21,423 nucleotides of DNA from Paramecium tetraurelia (lineage: Eukaryota > Ciliophora > Oligohymenophorea > Peniculida > Parameciidae), in contig NW_001799002.1 in NCBI RefSeq assembly GCF_000165425.1, positions 225,745 to 247,167 of the forward strand, in the 5' to 3' direction. The notes beneath the pieces are model-generated. The model saw only the letters and a list, made by a program, of their open reading frames with translations. It did not search any database and was not told the DNA's origin. This document shows positions 10,085 to 19,484 of the stretch, piece after piece (the stretch's first letter is position 1; the number at the start of each line of letters is the position of its first letter). Made by a program: the position numbers and the translations under genes.

Positions 10085-10489
10085 ATGTAATCTTTACGTT
10101 TATTATCTGTAGTTAATGGTTTTGTGATTAATGAAACATTACAAATATCATAAAATAGTGATAGAACAAAACAAATATTTCGAATAATTAGAATTTCGAG
10201 ATTAAATAATCTAATTAAAAAGTGATATTTAATAAATTATGAAATGACCTCAGTAATTAAATTTGCTTAAAGGTTTGGCAAGAATAATTTAAATGATTTA
10301 AATCTTGAAAAATAATGGGAATAAGTATTTTTGGAATATTAATCTAGGAAATTTAAGAAAAAGCTAAAATACAAATTTAATTTGAATTTAGGATAAAAAC
10401 ATGATTTGGAATTCTATAATTAATAAATAAATAACAAAAATTTCATTAAATTTTATTATATGAAGTTATAGTAGTTTTGGAACACATGA
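10085..10489 (+). pseudogene. Doubtful ORF with in-frame TGA between convergent genes
   Basis: From ATG 10085 one frame is open to TGA 10223-10225 (46 codons, MQSLRLLSVVNGFVINE) and resumes in the same frame. It passes ATG 10244 and reads VIKFAQRFGKNNLNDLNLEK and WEQVFLEYQSRKFKKK, to TGA 10487-10489. The end overlaps the 3' end of the antisense kinase gene. A 32-nt GT-AG stretch (10222-10253) spans the first TGA but shifts the frame to an early stop. The block after 10244 looks more protein-like than chance. This may be a small relic or two tiny ORFs. Apart from this, the nearly 400-bp spacer shows only AT-rich sequence. Confidence 0.3.
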
Positions 10490-11592
10490 TTATGCACGTT
10501 TGGAGATGGTCTTTGAATTTAGGATTTGGATTTCGCGGTACTTTAGTAAAATGCTCCTCCTTGATAGAATTCATATACCAATGTGAGAGGGCCTGAGAGG
10601 CTGTTATTCTTTGCGTTGGATTATGATTCAATAAGCTTATTAAGAATTGATAACCACAATCTGGTATATCCAATACAGATAATCGAGATATTGTAAATTT
10701 CTTATTGAGTTTAAGAATGTCAGCCACTTATTCAGCTTGGAATAAATGTTTATTAAAGTAAAGTTAATACATGACTACTCCAATACTGAAGATGTCAGAT
10801 TTATAATCAAAGGATTTGTTGATCAGAACTTCTGGAGCTATGTAACCAGGAGTGCCACAACTAATATTTCTGGATTCTACATTAATGAATTGACACGCTA
10901 ATCCAAAATCGATTATTTTAACTTAATTCTCGTCATCAATCAAAATATTATCGATTTTTAAATCTCGATGTATAATATTTTTGGAATGAATATAATTAAC
11001 ACCCTCCAAAATAGCCTTAATAATTAATGAAAATTTATCATACTTTCATAATTAATTTAATTTCTTCATGATCGTAGTCATTTCGTAATTTATTGAGCTT
11101 TTCCATTACAACATAAATTTTGTTTGTACTTTCATAAACTTCATAAAATTTGGCAACATTTTTATGTTACAACATAGACCAAATCTGTATTTCTCTTTTG
11201 ATGTCATTGATAACAGCAGGGTTTTCTTTTTTCATACATTTGGCAGCATATAATTTATGAGTTATTTTACACTGAAGCAAACATACTTATGAATAGTTTC
11301 CCTTCCCCAGAGTGCTGAGAAAGTTGTACATGTTACTGATCTTTTTATAGGTAACCAGTTAGCCCAAGATAGATTTGAGCTTCAGAAGATCATGATGATC
11401 ACCCAAAAACAAAAACGCATTTATTTCAAAGCCTTTTAAAAGGTTATTCTCTAGTCTCCAGACAATATTCGCATCTAGGTTTAAAGGAAATGTCATCATT
11501 TGGATTTAATTCATGATCACCAAGTTATTTTCATTGTCAATAGTAAGATGACATGAAGTGTTGTTAAATGTGACTTTGATGTAAAAATTCAT
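10443..11592 (-). CDS. Protein kinase with N-terminal PH-like region, 373 aa
   Basis: ATG 11590-11592, TGA 10443-10445, one 28-nt intron at 11016-11043. Residues 1-80 form a beta-rich stretch (FYIKVTFNNTSCHLTI, ANIVWRLENNLLKGFEI) like the PH-type N-terminal segment seen on many ciliate kinases. The kinase domain is complete: glycine loop LGKGNYSQV (95-103), AAK lysine K118, HRD 199-201 within IIHRDLKIDNILI, DFG 219-221, GYIAPE (APE 243-245), DIFSIGVVMYQL and the subdomain XI arginine in NPTQRITASQAL. All catalytic residues are present, so it should be active. It belongs broadly to the Ser/Thr CAMK-like group; the substrate is unknown. It is convergent with the TPR gene and starts 69 bp upstream of the next kinase's stop. 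Confidence 0.9.
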
Positions 11593-11661
11593 TATTATTA
11601 GAAAAAATTGTTTTGATAAAATCAGAAAATAATTTAAATTATAAAAATAAAAGTTGGATCA

Positions 11662-13171
11662 TCATGACTCCAAAACCTTTCTTTATTTTAATCGCTAGCG
11701 AGATTAACTTAACTTTTATTTCAATTTATTTAAAGTTCTAATAGCCATATTGAAGGATAATCTTGTGATGGCATTATGAATATCGTTCTCCGTCACTAAA
11801 AAATTACCTTAGTGATCATTTTTTAGAGGAAATCTTCCATGTTTAGTCACCCACGGATGTTCCTGAAATAATCAATAGAAGATACTAACACTTGTTATGT
11901 TGTTATTCTATCATTGGGATTCTTCTCTAACATTCTCTTGAGCAAGTCTGTTAAGTCTGAGGTTTCTCTCCACTTAATGCTTTAAGTGAGAATATTATTC
12001 TTTAATTGATCCTATCTTTATGAAATAAACGGATGTTCATTATAAACTAATTGGTAAAATGTTAACCCAGCAGCCCAAACATCAATTGGCTTGCCTCTTA
12101 CTTACTCATCAGTAAATACTTCCGGTGGTTGGTAAGCTGATGTCCCAATTTTAGTTTTGACTAACTCATCGTCCATAATTTGAGAAACCCCAAAATCTGC
12201 AATTTTCAACTTCATTTCCTAGTTTAAGAGAAGATTCTCAGGTTTAATATCCATGTGAGCAATATTGGCGAAATTGTGCACTTATAACTTAGTATAGATA
12301 TATTATACAATATTCTAGTCCTAGCATGAAATCACGAAAGAGTTTCCATATAATTTCAATACTACTTTTTTAAATTGATAATATCGGGGGTCCATCCATA
12401 TATTCTAAAACCAAATACAATTTATCATTGTGTGGATTTTCAATAACTTCATAGAGTTAAACAATGTTATCATGGTCTACTTTCTTCATTATTGCTATTT
12501 CTTTATCCAGTAATGAATAAGCATCAAGTTTACTCGAAAGTAATTTCAACTTTAACTTCTTTCTATCGCATATTTTCACTGCCTAAATTTAATTACCTAT
12601 AAATTTATACATATTTTCTATTGTTATTGTCTTTTGCCAATTTCACTTTCCCAAATGATCCTCTACCAAGTTCTTGTAGTATTGTGTACTAATTAATCTT
12701 CACTTAACCATCCTCAGTTACTTCTTTCTTCATTATTGAATGATTTATTTGCCTTTGTGATCCCATCATTTTTTTATCTACTCCATTCGAGTTTATTGCA
12801 TTTTCCAAATCAATTATTTCATCAAACAATGTTTCATCTGTCATCCCTTGCCCATTTACTATCTAAATTGAATCTCCAATTGACTTTTATGTTGATAAAA
12901 ATTTAATCTCCCCAATTATAGGACTAGGCATGCTATCATATTTCTTCTTCGCAAACTTAATCAGATCTACTTTAAAAAGGTTTTTTGGACTAATTTGTCG
13001 ACTCTATAATCTGCTCTTTACGAAATCAATTAAATTTCTTTATCGATATTTTATATAATCTTTTAAAGTGCTTTGCTTATTATTCCTATCTGGAGAACTA
13101 GGAGCAGAGGCAAACTAGTTAAAACTAAAATTTTATCCAGGCGTTCTACTTGTTTTGGGCAATTGTAACAT
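11662..13171 (-). CDS. CaMKK-like protein kinase with HMD catalytic-loop variant, 474 aa
   Basis: ATG 13169-13171, TGA 11662-11664. Introns are 12583-12610 (28 nt), 12281-12308 (28 nt) and 11863-11891 (29 nt). The N-terminal 160 residues are a Ser/Lys-rich tail. Kinase domain: LGRGSFGKV (168-176), AVK lysine K190, LLDKEIAIM Glu 215, catalytic loop HMDIKPEN (287-294) with Met instead of the HRD Arg, DFG 307-309, YQPPE instead of APE, DVWAAGLTFYQL, and NPNDRITTQQVLEHPWVTKHG. The end, HPWVTKHGRFPL followed by VTENDIHNAI, copies the CaMKK layout (HPWVT..G..PL...VTEEEV). CaMKKs phosphorylate CaMK and AMPK activation loops. Asp and Lys of the catalytic loop remain, so activity is likely, but the missing Arg suggests it needs no activation-loop phosphate. 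It is divergent from the FHA gene, 82 bp apart. Confidence 0.88.
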
Positions 13172-13253
13172 TCTTAAATTAAAATGTATATTTTTATTTC
13201 TAATCCAAACTATTTCAATTTACAAACCATACTATAAAATATAATTTATTATT
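13172..13253. promoter_or_regulatory. Short divergent intergenic region, kinase / FHA
   Basis: Only 82 bp, strongly AT-rich, separate the start codons of the CaMKK-like kinase (minus) and the tandem-FHA protein (plus). Both promoters must lie here or inside the neighbouring coding sequence. No specific element is recognised. Confidence 0.4.
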
Positions 13254-14264
13254 ATGGGAGAATAAATTTCCAAAGAGTCTTGCAACTGCGCTGATTCGCC
13301 TTAATATTTAAATACTAACAATTATGATAATATCATAAACCACTAATAACCCATTTCTCACTTCGATATTATAAATACAACTCTGAATGATTAACTAACA
13401 GAAAAAAAGCATCCATAGTCATCCCAAGCAGATCTTTAAAAAACCAACAAGATATCACCCTTTTAACACCAGGAACAATATAGGAAAACACCAACCTTGA
13501 TTTTAAGAGTTATCGCCTCTGCCACCTTGGATGAAAATTATATTTTTGAGTTTCAACCGAATCATTAATCTAATGTAATTTATTTTGGTTGTAAATACAA
13601 AAACAAAAAAGGGGGATACAAAATTAATGATTTTAAAATCCCTTCTATAGATAACAAATTGAATAAGAAGAATAGAGGATAGCATTTTTATATTAAATAT
13701 GATTATCAAAACTAAAACTTTAGAATTAAAGACTTAGGAATTGGATTCGGCTGTTTTTTCAAGGCAAGTGAAATTCAATTATAAAACAATACCCTAATAA
13801 CAATGGGATCAATGTATTTTACAACATAAATATGCTTTGGGTAAGATTTACTAAGAATGCCTTCCTTTAATAATTTGTATGACGTAAAGGAATTCATTGT
13901 TAGTGGCTATCCTTGCGATAGATAATAATTTTTATCTTTAGATAGAGATTAATGGTACCTTAGAATTTAACTCTATGGTGGTACTGCAAAGGACGATGTT
14001 TACATTCTAAGCTCCAAAAATTACTTACCTGTTACCATAGGAAGAAATATTGATTGTTTGATTAGATACTATGATGATGTTCTTTTATCAAAATATTAGT
14101 GTACTATACTTTTCGATGGCCAATGGAAAATAATCGATGGAATTGAAGGGAAATCGTCAACAAATGGGACCTGGCTGTATTTAAGAGACGAATAAATATT
14201 ATAAGAAAATATGCTGTTAAAAACTAATAATACCATCATGGAAGTGAACTTTAAATTAGATTGA
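13254..14264 (+). CDS. Tandem FHA-domain protein, 336 aa
   Basis: ATG 13254, TGA 14262-14264, one exon of 337 codons with many in-frame TAA/TAG. The first 85 residues are Asn/Gln-rich and probably disordered. A degenerate FHA-like domain (about 90-185) includes KIPSIDNKLNKKNRGQHFYI and FRIKDLGIGFGCFFKA; its Arg and Ser ligand residues are not obvious. The second FHA domain (about 225-335) is canonical: VTIGRNIDCLI (G263, R264), a LLSKYQCTILF strand where the usual S..H becomes S.YQ, and KSSTNGTWLYL (S301-N304-G305-T306). FHA domains bind phosphothreonine peptides, linking kinases to their targets. It is divergent from the CaMKK-like kinase across 82 bp, so the two could share a promoter. No enzyme domain is attached. 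Confidence 0.85.
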
Positions 14265-14359
14265 TATTTGATTATAAAATTATATTTATATTAGGGTATT
14301 TGCTTACAGCAAAATCCCCCAAAATCGAAAGGATGATTGTTTCAGATTTTCTAAGATAT

Positions 14360-14703
14360 TCATTATAATTAATAAATACACTCACTAATCAATAAACCTG
14401 AGACTAAAGATTTGATTTCTAATTAAGATTTAGAGTATTCTATTTTTTTAAAGTGAGACTGTCTCAATTTTTTGTTGATTAGGTAATTTTTTCTTATTTT
14501 TGATTTTCGAATTTTTGCTATAATAGATTTAGCAGTAGCATAGTTAATGTCTAAGAGTATAGAAGCCTAAATAGAAATACTAAATTTACAGATTTGATGG
14601 AGTAGGATTTCTAAAAAACTAATTTTTGGAGTTACTCCTTTTATAGCTGATGCACCTTCTAATATTATCTGATCCTCTCATTTTAAATAATGTTCTCTGA
14701 CAT
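14360..14703 (-). CDS. Small helix-turn-helix protein, 106 aa
   Basis: ATG 14701-14703, TGA 14360-14362, one 23-nt intron at 14567-14589; exons of 38 and 69 codons. The N-terminus is Gln/Lys-rich (RIRQYQKVHQLQKEQLQKLV). It is followed by a homeodomain-like helix-turn-helix, SIKSASILLDINYATAKSII, with the 'xxAAxxLxINYxTAKxI' signature shared by DNA-binding segments of Tc1/mariner- and other transposase-derived proteins and by small ciliate HTH proteins. A basic tail (KIRKSKIRKN) follows, then a helical C-terminus. There is no catalytic DDE region, so it is not a transposase by itself. It may be a domesticated DNA-binding protein. It lies between the convergent FHA and reductase-like genes. Confidence 0.7.
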
Positions 14704-14871
14704 TTCTTAATCAATGTTTAGATTTTCTGAAGAATAAATATTAAATAAAGAAATTGTTAATGTATTCGATATAAAGATTTTTAAAACAAAATAATTTAGA
14801 TTTAATTTCATGAAACCTTATAATTTAACATAAAAAATTGTATAATATAATATTAACATTTAATAATATAA

Positions 14872-15839
14872 TCAAATTATAGCTATATTTTGGTGATTGA
14901 TGTTTTCTAATAGGGTTTTTGTTTCTTTTTTAAATGCCCTGAAGAATAAAATAAATTATAAATATATACCTGCTCCCACACACAAGAACTAAAGTTTAAT
15001 CACTAGGTTGTGGCAAATACTATTCCAAATAAATGGGGTTTAATTAGCCCTTGGGACCACTAAAAAACTTATTAATTAGGTCTTTTTCATTTCTCAACAT
15101 AAATGTAGCATTTATCTTTTTCTCTTCCATGTACCACATTAGTTCCTCCATCAAAACTAGTTCTTCTAGAGTGTCAGCTACATAGAGCAATCCTATATGA
15201 GTATTATCGCCATTGGTAGCTATGCCCTCTATCAACTATCATAAAATAGATATTTGTAATAACTTAGAAAAAGGCTGCAATAGCAGAAGACTCTGCAACT
15301 ATTCCAATATATTAGTAATTTGAATTGATATTATATTTAGGGACTTCAATAGCACCATAACCATGATAAAGGTAATTGGTAAAAGGCCCATTAATATTTA
15401 GAATATGCCCTTCCTTTGATTATTGTAAGTATTACATTTAATGTTGTGATGTGGGTAGAAAAGTTCTTATTTTCGGCGTAAATGGCATGAACCAATAAAT
15501 CAAACATTCCTACATCATCAATTCTTGAAATAGGACAATAATATCTCGTAGTGTTGATATCAAATTTAGGATCATTTAATGAAATATATTGTCCAATTCT
15601 GGTACCTAGGCATTTATCTTATTGTGGAATTGCTAGGTTTGAAATTACTAAAAATTACCAAATCTCATTAGATAAGTGGATTCATTTAATTATTCTTTGG
15701 AATGCAATGTACATTATTATTGAGTAGTGTTCAAAAATTTAAATTCTTATTTAATGTCAACTAAAATAGGATTGTAATCTTTACATGGATTGATCATTCT
15801 GAACCTCAGTTTGAACTGATAAAGTAATGATTGAAACAT
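14872..15839 (-). CDS. Cytochrome-b5-reductase-like flavoprotein lacking usual NADH motifs, 286 aa
   Basis: ATG 15837-15839, TGA 14872-14874. Introns are 15633-15658 (26 nt), 15414-15435 (22 nt), 15236-15263 (28 nt) and 14939-14969 (31 nt); all phases agree. The order of elements is that of the ferredoxin-NADP-reductase fold: GTRIGQYISL, the FAD-binding RYYCPIS (90-96, cf. RxYTPxS), FSTHITTLNEGHILNINGPF (cf. S.xLxxLxxGDxVxxxGP), then GLLYVADTLEELVLMEEL and LPQPSDQTLVLVCGSR. Where the family has GGGTGITPM the protein reads VAESSAIAAF (about 164-173), and CGPPxM is replaced by CGSRAF (262-267). FAD binding looks kept; NADH binding looks doubtful. There is no N-terminal membrane anchor. It starts only 43 bp downstream of the stop of the upstream same-strand gene. 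Confidence 0.8.
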
Positions 15840-15882
15840 TTATTAAATATTTTAATTGTTGTAAATTATATATTACTATATA

Positions 15883-17665
15883 TCAATGTTTAATTATTGT
15901 AATAAATTCTTCCATGTCATCGATGCAAGCAAATTTTATTTTGCTTCTTTGCTTACCATTATTAATCTAAATAACAATAGATATATTAGAATTACGTTCA
16001 AAAACAAGAGATTTTTAGATGGTATAATATCTAAAATTAATTCACCAACTTTTTAAATTGATATCTCAATTGTTGGATAATGAAAAACTGGAACATCAAT
16101 TGCTAATAAATATTATATAACGATTACCATCAATGGAGTCGTCATATTTGAGCCAGCAACCAATAAATTTATCAATTGTAATGACTAATATTGATGGTAA
16201 CTCACTGTTTTTCTCAACTACATTAACTTTGAATTCTTTAACTAACAGCAATCTGGTAGCCTAACATCCAAGTTCTTTGATTATTAAAGATTTGCAGAAC
16301 TCATCTTAATCTTTTATGTTCTCAAAACAATTTGAATTAGGAAAAATATTATTTATACTGTAGTATTATTCTACCTCCTATTTAAACTCGGGTAATTCTA
16401 CATCAAAATTATGAACATCACGAATTCCATCTTTATAAATCTAACAAGAATCCTATGCCCATTTCATTCTTTTTTATTCCATAATTACAACCTATAATTA
16501 TTTTTCTACAATTTACATGTTTCCAATATTATTTCACCTGCTCAACTAATTAATTCAATAACTTGATTGTATAAGATTATTTTGCCATATAGCTTGCCAT
16601 TAATTTATATGTATCTACTGTCGATTAATATTATTAAACTTAATTTTCATTTTAAGTTGAGGGGTAAGGTAGAGTTTGGGATTGGTAAATGGTTGATCTT
16701 TATTTGCTCTTTTCAAATTGTTATTATCTCTCTTTGAAAAGCTCCTATTCTTTACCTTATTAATCATCTGATATGCTACTCTATTACAATACACATGATT
16801 ATGATTATGATTATTCAAATATATTTTCTTTTGATTATTCGGAATTGATGCTCACTTATATTTACTCATCTGCCAGTACTTCACTGATATCGTTAATTTT
16901 TATTACTGAGGGCTCTTCATTCTATTTTTCTATTTCTTAATTTTATTTTAATTCTATATTTTAATTTTATTATTCATTTTAAATTGGATTATCAAAAATT
17001 GGTTTTCTTACTCTTTAAGATTACTACTAAGGAAACAAGTTTGTGATAGCTTTAAGCTTTTGAGTGGATTGTTAATGATACTTTTATAATTATTTTTTCT
17101 GGGCAATTATACAACTTAACAATTAATTCGATCTCTTATCCATTTCTAATAGGTCTTGGAGAATTTCCACTTTTAATATTTAAGTTGATAATGTGTGAGA
17201 AAAATTAGATACTTTTTCACATCTTTTTAGGTTAGCCTCCTCAAATAAAGAGATGGCTTAACTGATATCTGAATATAGTTATTGGCTCAATGGATTTTAT
17301 TTAAGTGCTGGTTAAGGTTTAGTTAGTAAGAATTGTCCATATTATTGTTCATGATAGTATTTTTCATTAAAGAATTTGTATACAATTTATAGATATTCGC
17401 CTGATAGTCTAGCCCTTGTATCGCAAATATTGGCTAGCCATTCGATTTGAGATTTATTTTTTTCCAAGATTTCTCTTCTATTATCAGCCCATTCCTTTAG
17501 GAAACGATAACTTTCATCTTTTCTCTATTTTGAATTAGAAAACAATAGCTCCTTTTATTCTTTACCCTCATCCAGTTCACTAGATTACTTTGGAAAAGTG
17601 GGAAATTTCAACTTATTTTTGTAATATTTGATAGTTGAAAAGATAGAATTGGTTTCCTCAGACAT
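15883..17665 (-). CDS. F-BAR-like protein with C-terminal PH-like domain, 567 aa
   Basis: ATG 17663-17665, TGA 15883-15885. Introns are 16492-16516 (25 nt), 16103-16127 (25 nt) and 15967-15995 (29 nt). Residues about 45-235 are long amphipathic helices with an FCH-like start (KEWADNRREILEKN, RARLSGEYLQIVYKF, EEANLKRCEKVSNFSHTL), resembling F-BAR/BAR membrane-curving domains. Residues about 240-350 are Gln/Asn/Glu-rich low complexity. From about 380 a helix (YWKHVVIMEQKRMKWAQD) leads to CQATRLLLVKEFKVNVVEKN, then a beta-rich end resembling a PH fold (VGELILDIIPSKNLLFL, INNGKQRSKIKFACIDDMEE). A role at curved membranes or endocytosis is inferred. The F-BAR call rests on pattern only; a generic coiled coil is the alternative. 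Confidence 0.7.
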
Positions 17666-17786
17666 CTTAAGTAAGTTATTAATAAATATAAAATTTAAAT
17701 TTCATTTTAGTCTTTTTTTAATTTATTTCGATCATCAAATAACAACCATCCTAATATGATTTCCAATATTTTTATATTTGATAATC

Positions 17787-18124
17787 ATGAAAATAATGTC
17801 CTTTACTTCATAATTATTGTCCATAAGGAAGAAACCAATCAAAAAGGCCAATACAAGGTAGTTTCAAAGAAGATGAATATGACAACAACAGTAATGTATA
17901 AAATTAGTTTTCACAAATGATCTTAAAGTTCCAAATATCTTGATAATTGTTATTGGCAACTATGCAACAAATGGATTCACTTCAAGTACTTGGATGATAA
18001 AAGGACTTCGAAAAGAGGAGGTGAAAATTATGATTCATACATTTTGTCTTTCTCTGATAATTTAAAAAGGGTAATTTCCTATAGATTGTACACTATTTAA
18101 TGCCGAAACCTGGCTTCCTTATGA
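17787..18124 (+). CDS. Small protein of unknown function, about 93 aa, 5' structure uncertain
   Basis: The clear coding block is the last exon: YLDNCYWQLCNKWIHFKYLD, DDKRTSKRGGENYDSYILSF, ending at TGA 18122-18124. A preceding block, NQSKRPIQGSFKEDEYDNNS, joins it through a 22-nt intron at 17907-17928 (GTTTTC donor). One model starts at ATG 17787, has an 11-nt first exon and a 34-nt intron at 17798-17831 (weak GTCC donor), and gives 94 codons in frame. An alternative uses more of the ATG 17787 frame (SFTSQLLSIRKKPIKKANT) and a 34-nt intron at 17858-17891, leaving a 15-nt exon. An ATG at 17756 opens another frame that dies. I do not recognise the protein. It is divergent from the F-BAR-like gene and convergent with the methyltransferase gene. 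Confidence 0.45.
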
Positions 18125-18298
18125 TTGTTAACAAATATTTGAAAAGACTTACCGCTAACTCTTGTTTTAGTAATAATCATGATGTTTTAATTTAATCTAC
18201 ATTTAACTAAAATCTTTATAAATACTTGGAAGAAAACTAATGAATAAATTTTAGAAATTAATATATTCTACAAAATTAAATAATGATCAATGAATTAT

Positions 18299-19484
18299 TC
18301 AATAAAAGTATGTTTATGGTTATTATTATTACATCTCTTTTGGAGGAGATTTTGGTCTCAGGTTTTCAATTTCAATGGTTGTTAATAAATATCGAGGACC
18401 CATAAATGACTTTTCTTCACTAAATTATTCCTACTAGAAATAAGAATTGTATTATTATGGAATTTATCTGGTATCCCTTAATTAAGAGCCTATAGTTAGC
18501 CAACCATCTCTGATGTTATGAATTTCTCCAAACAACTCGATTCGCTTTCTCCCTAGACAAAACCTCTCAATGATTTCATATAATTCTTCAGGCTTTTTGG
18601 TCGATCCCATAGCTTCCTCTTCAGTTATTATAACATCAGTATCGATATTTGCATGGATAAAATGTTAATCAGAGGCTCTCTTTACATCTCCTCTCAGACC
18701 AACAAGACAATGTTCTTTAACTCTTTTAAATAAATTATCCCCATAATCTTATCCTGCAACATATTGATTTTATTTTGAATGGTCTTTGTTAGTTTTCAAC
18801 CAAACAATGTCCTCACATCTTTTGAACCCCCATGTTTTGAACAATTCTCTTCCATCATCTAAATGTTCAGATCCACACCACAAGAAGATGAAACTTGGGA
18901 TATCTGCAATTTTGTCAATTTATAATTATTTCAACTCTTCTAAAGTCCAAGATTATTAATGTTCCTTAAGCTGCATATTTGCCTACAGCAATCTCTTTGT
19001 GTATTCTGCCCATGGTGGATCGATTAGAATTGCATCAAACTACATAAAATATAGATATCAATACTTTGCCTAATTATTGCAAGTCAAATGTCTTTAAATC
19101 AGCCTTTATATAATTTGGAGGATGATTATGCTTCTTTACCAACTCAGATTTTAATCTAATCAGTTCTTTTGATTTCGGATAATCTTCAAATCGCTCTTCT
19201 GGTTTGTATTTCTTTATAAGATTTTAAGGCCTCTCATTTGTATCTAAAAAATACTTACTCAAATCAGTCCTAAGAAATAATTTGATTTTTACAACTTTTG
19301 TTACATTTCGAAGTAAATAATTAATATTTTATTATATCTCATCCCATCCCAATGAACACATTAGATGAAAATCTCCTTATTTGTCAATTCTAAACCTAAG
19401 TTGATTAACTTTATAGGTCTATGAATTAGGAACTCTTGATTAATCTATTTCATCTAGCCAATCAAACAACAAATGAATTAACAT
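18299..19484 (-). CDS. METTL14: METTL14-type MT-A70 methyltransferase, 386 aa (or 345 aa)
   Basis: TGA 18299-18301, one 25-nt intron at 19040-19064. The frame is open to ATG 19484 (386 aa); a later ATG at 19361 would give 345 aa. Features match METTL14 through its length: [160 protein letters not shown] and the METTL14-specific tail [15 protein letters not shown]14 pairs with METTL3 for N6-adenine methylation of mRNA; ciliate relatives also make DNA 6mA. Unlike animal METTL14 (EPPL), the motif is the catalytic-type DPPW (D147 in the long form). From 19421 to 19484 it overlaps the divergent gene. Confidence 0.9.

Noticed and set aside
13503..13709. Minus-strand ORF of 68 codons
   Set aside because: It lies wholly inside the tandem-FHA gene, which is a single 337-codon frame on the plus strand.
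14453..14463. Short palindrome GAGACTGTCTC
   Set aside because: It lies inside the coding sequence of the HTH gene, is only 11 bp, and has no partner copies. Probably chance.
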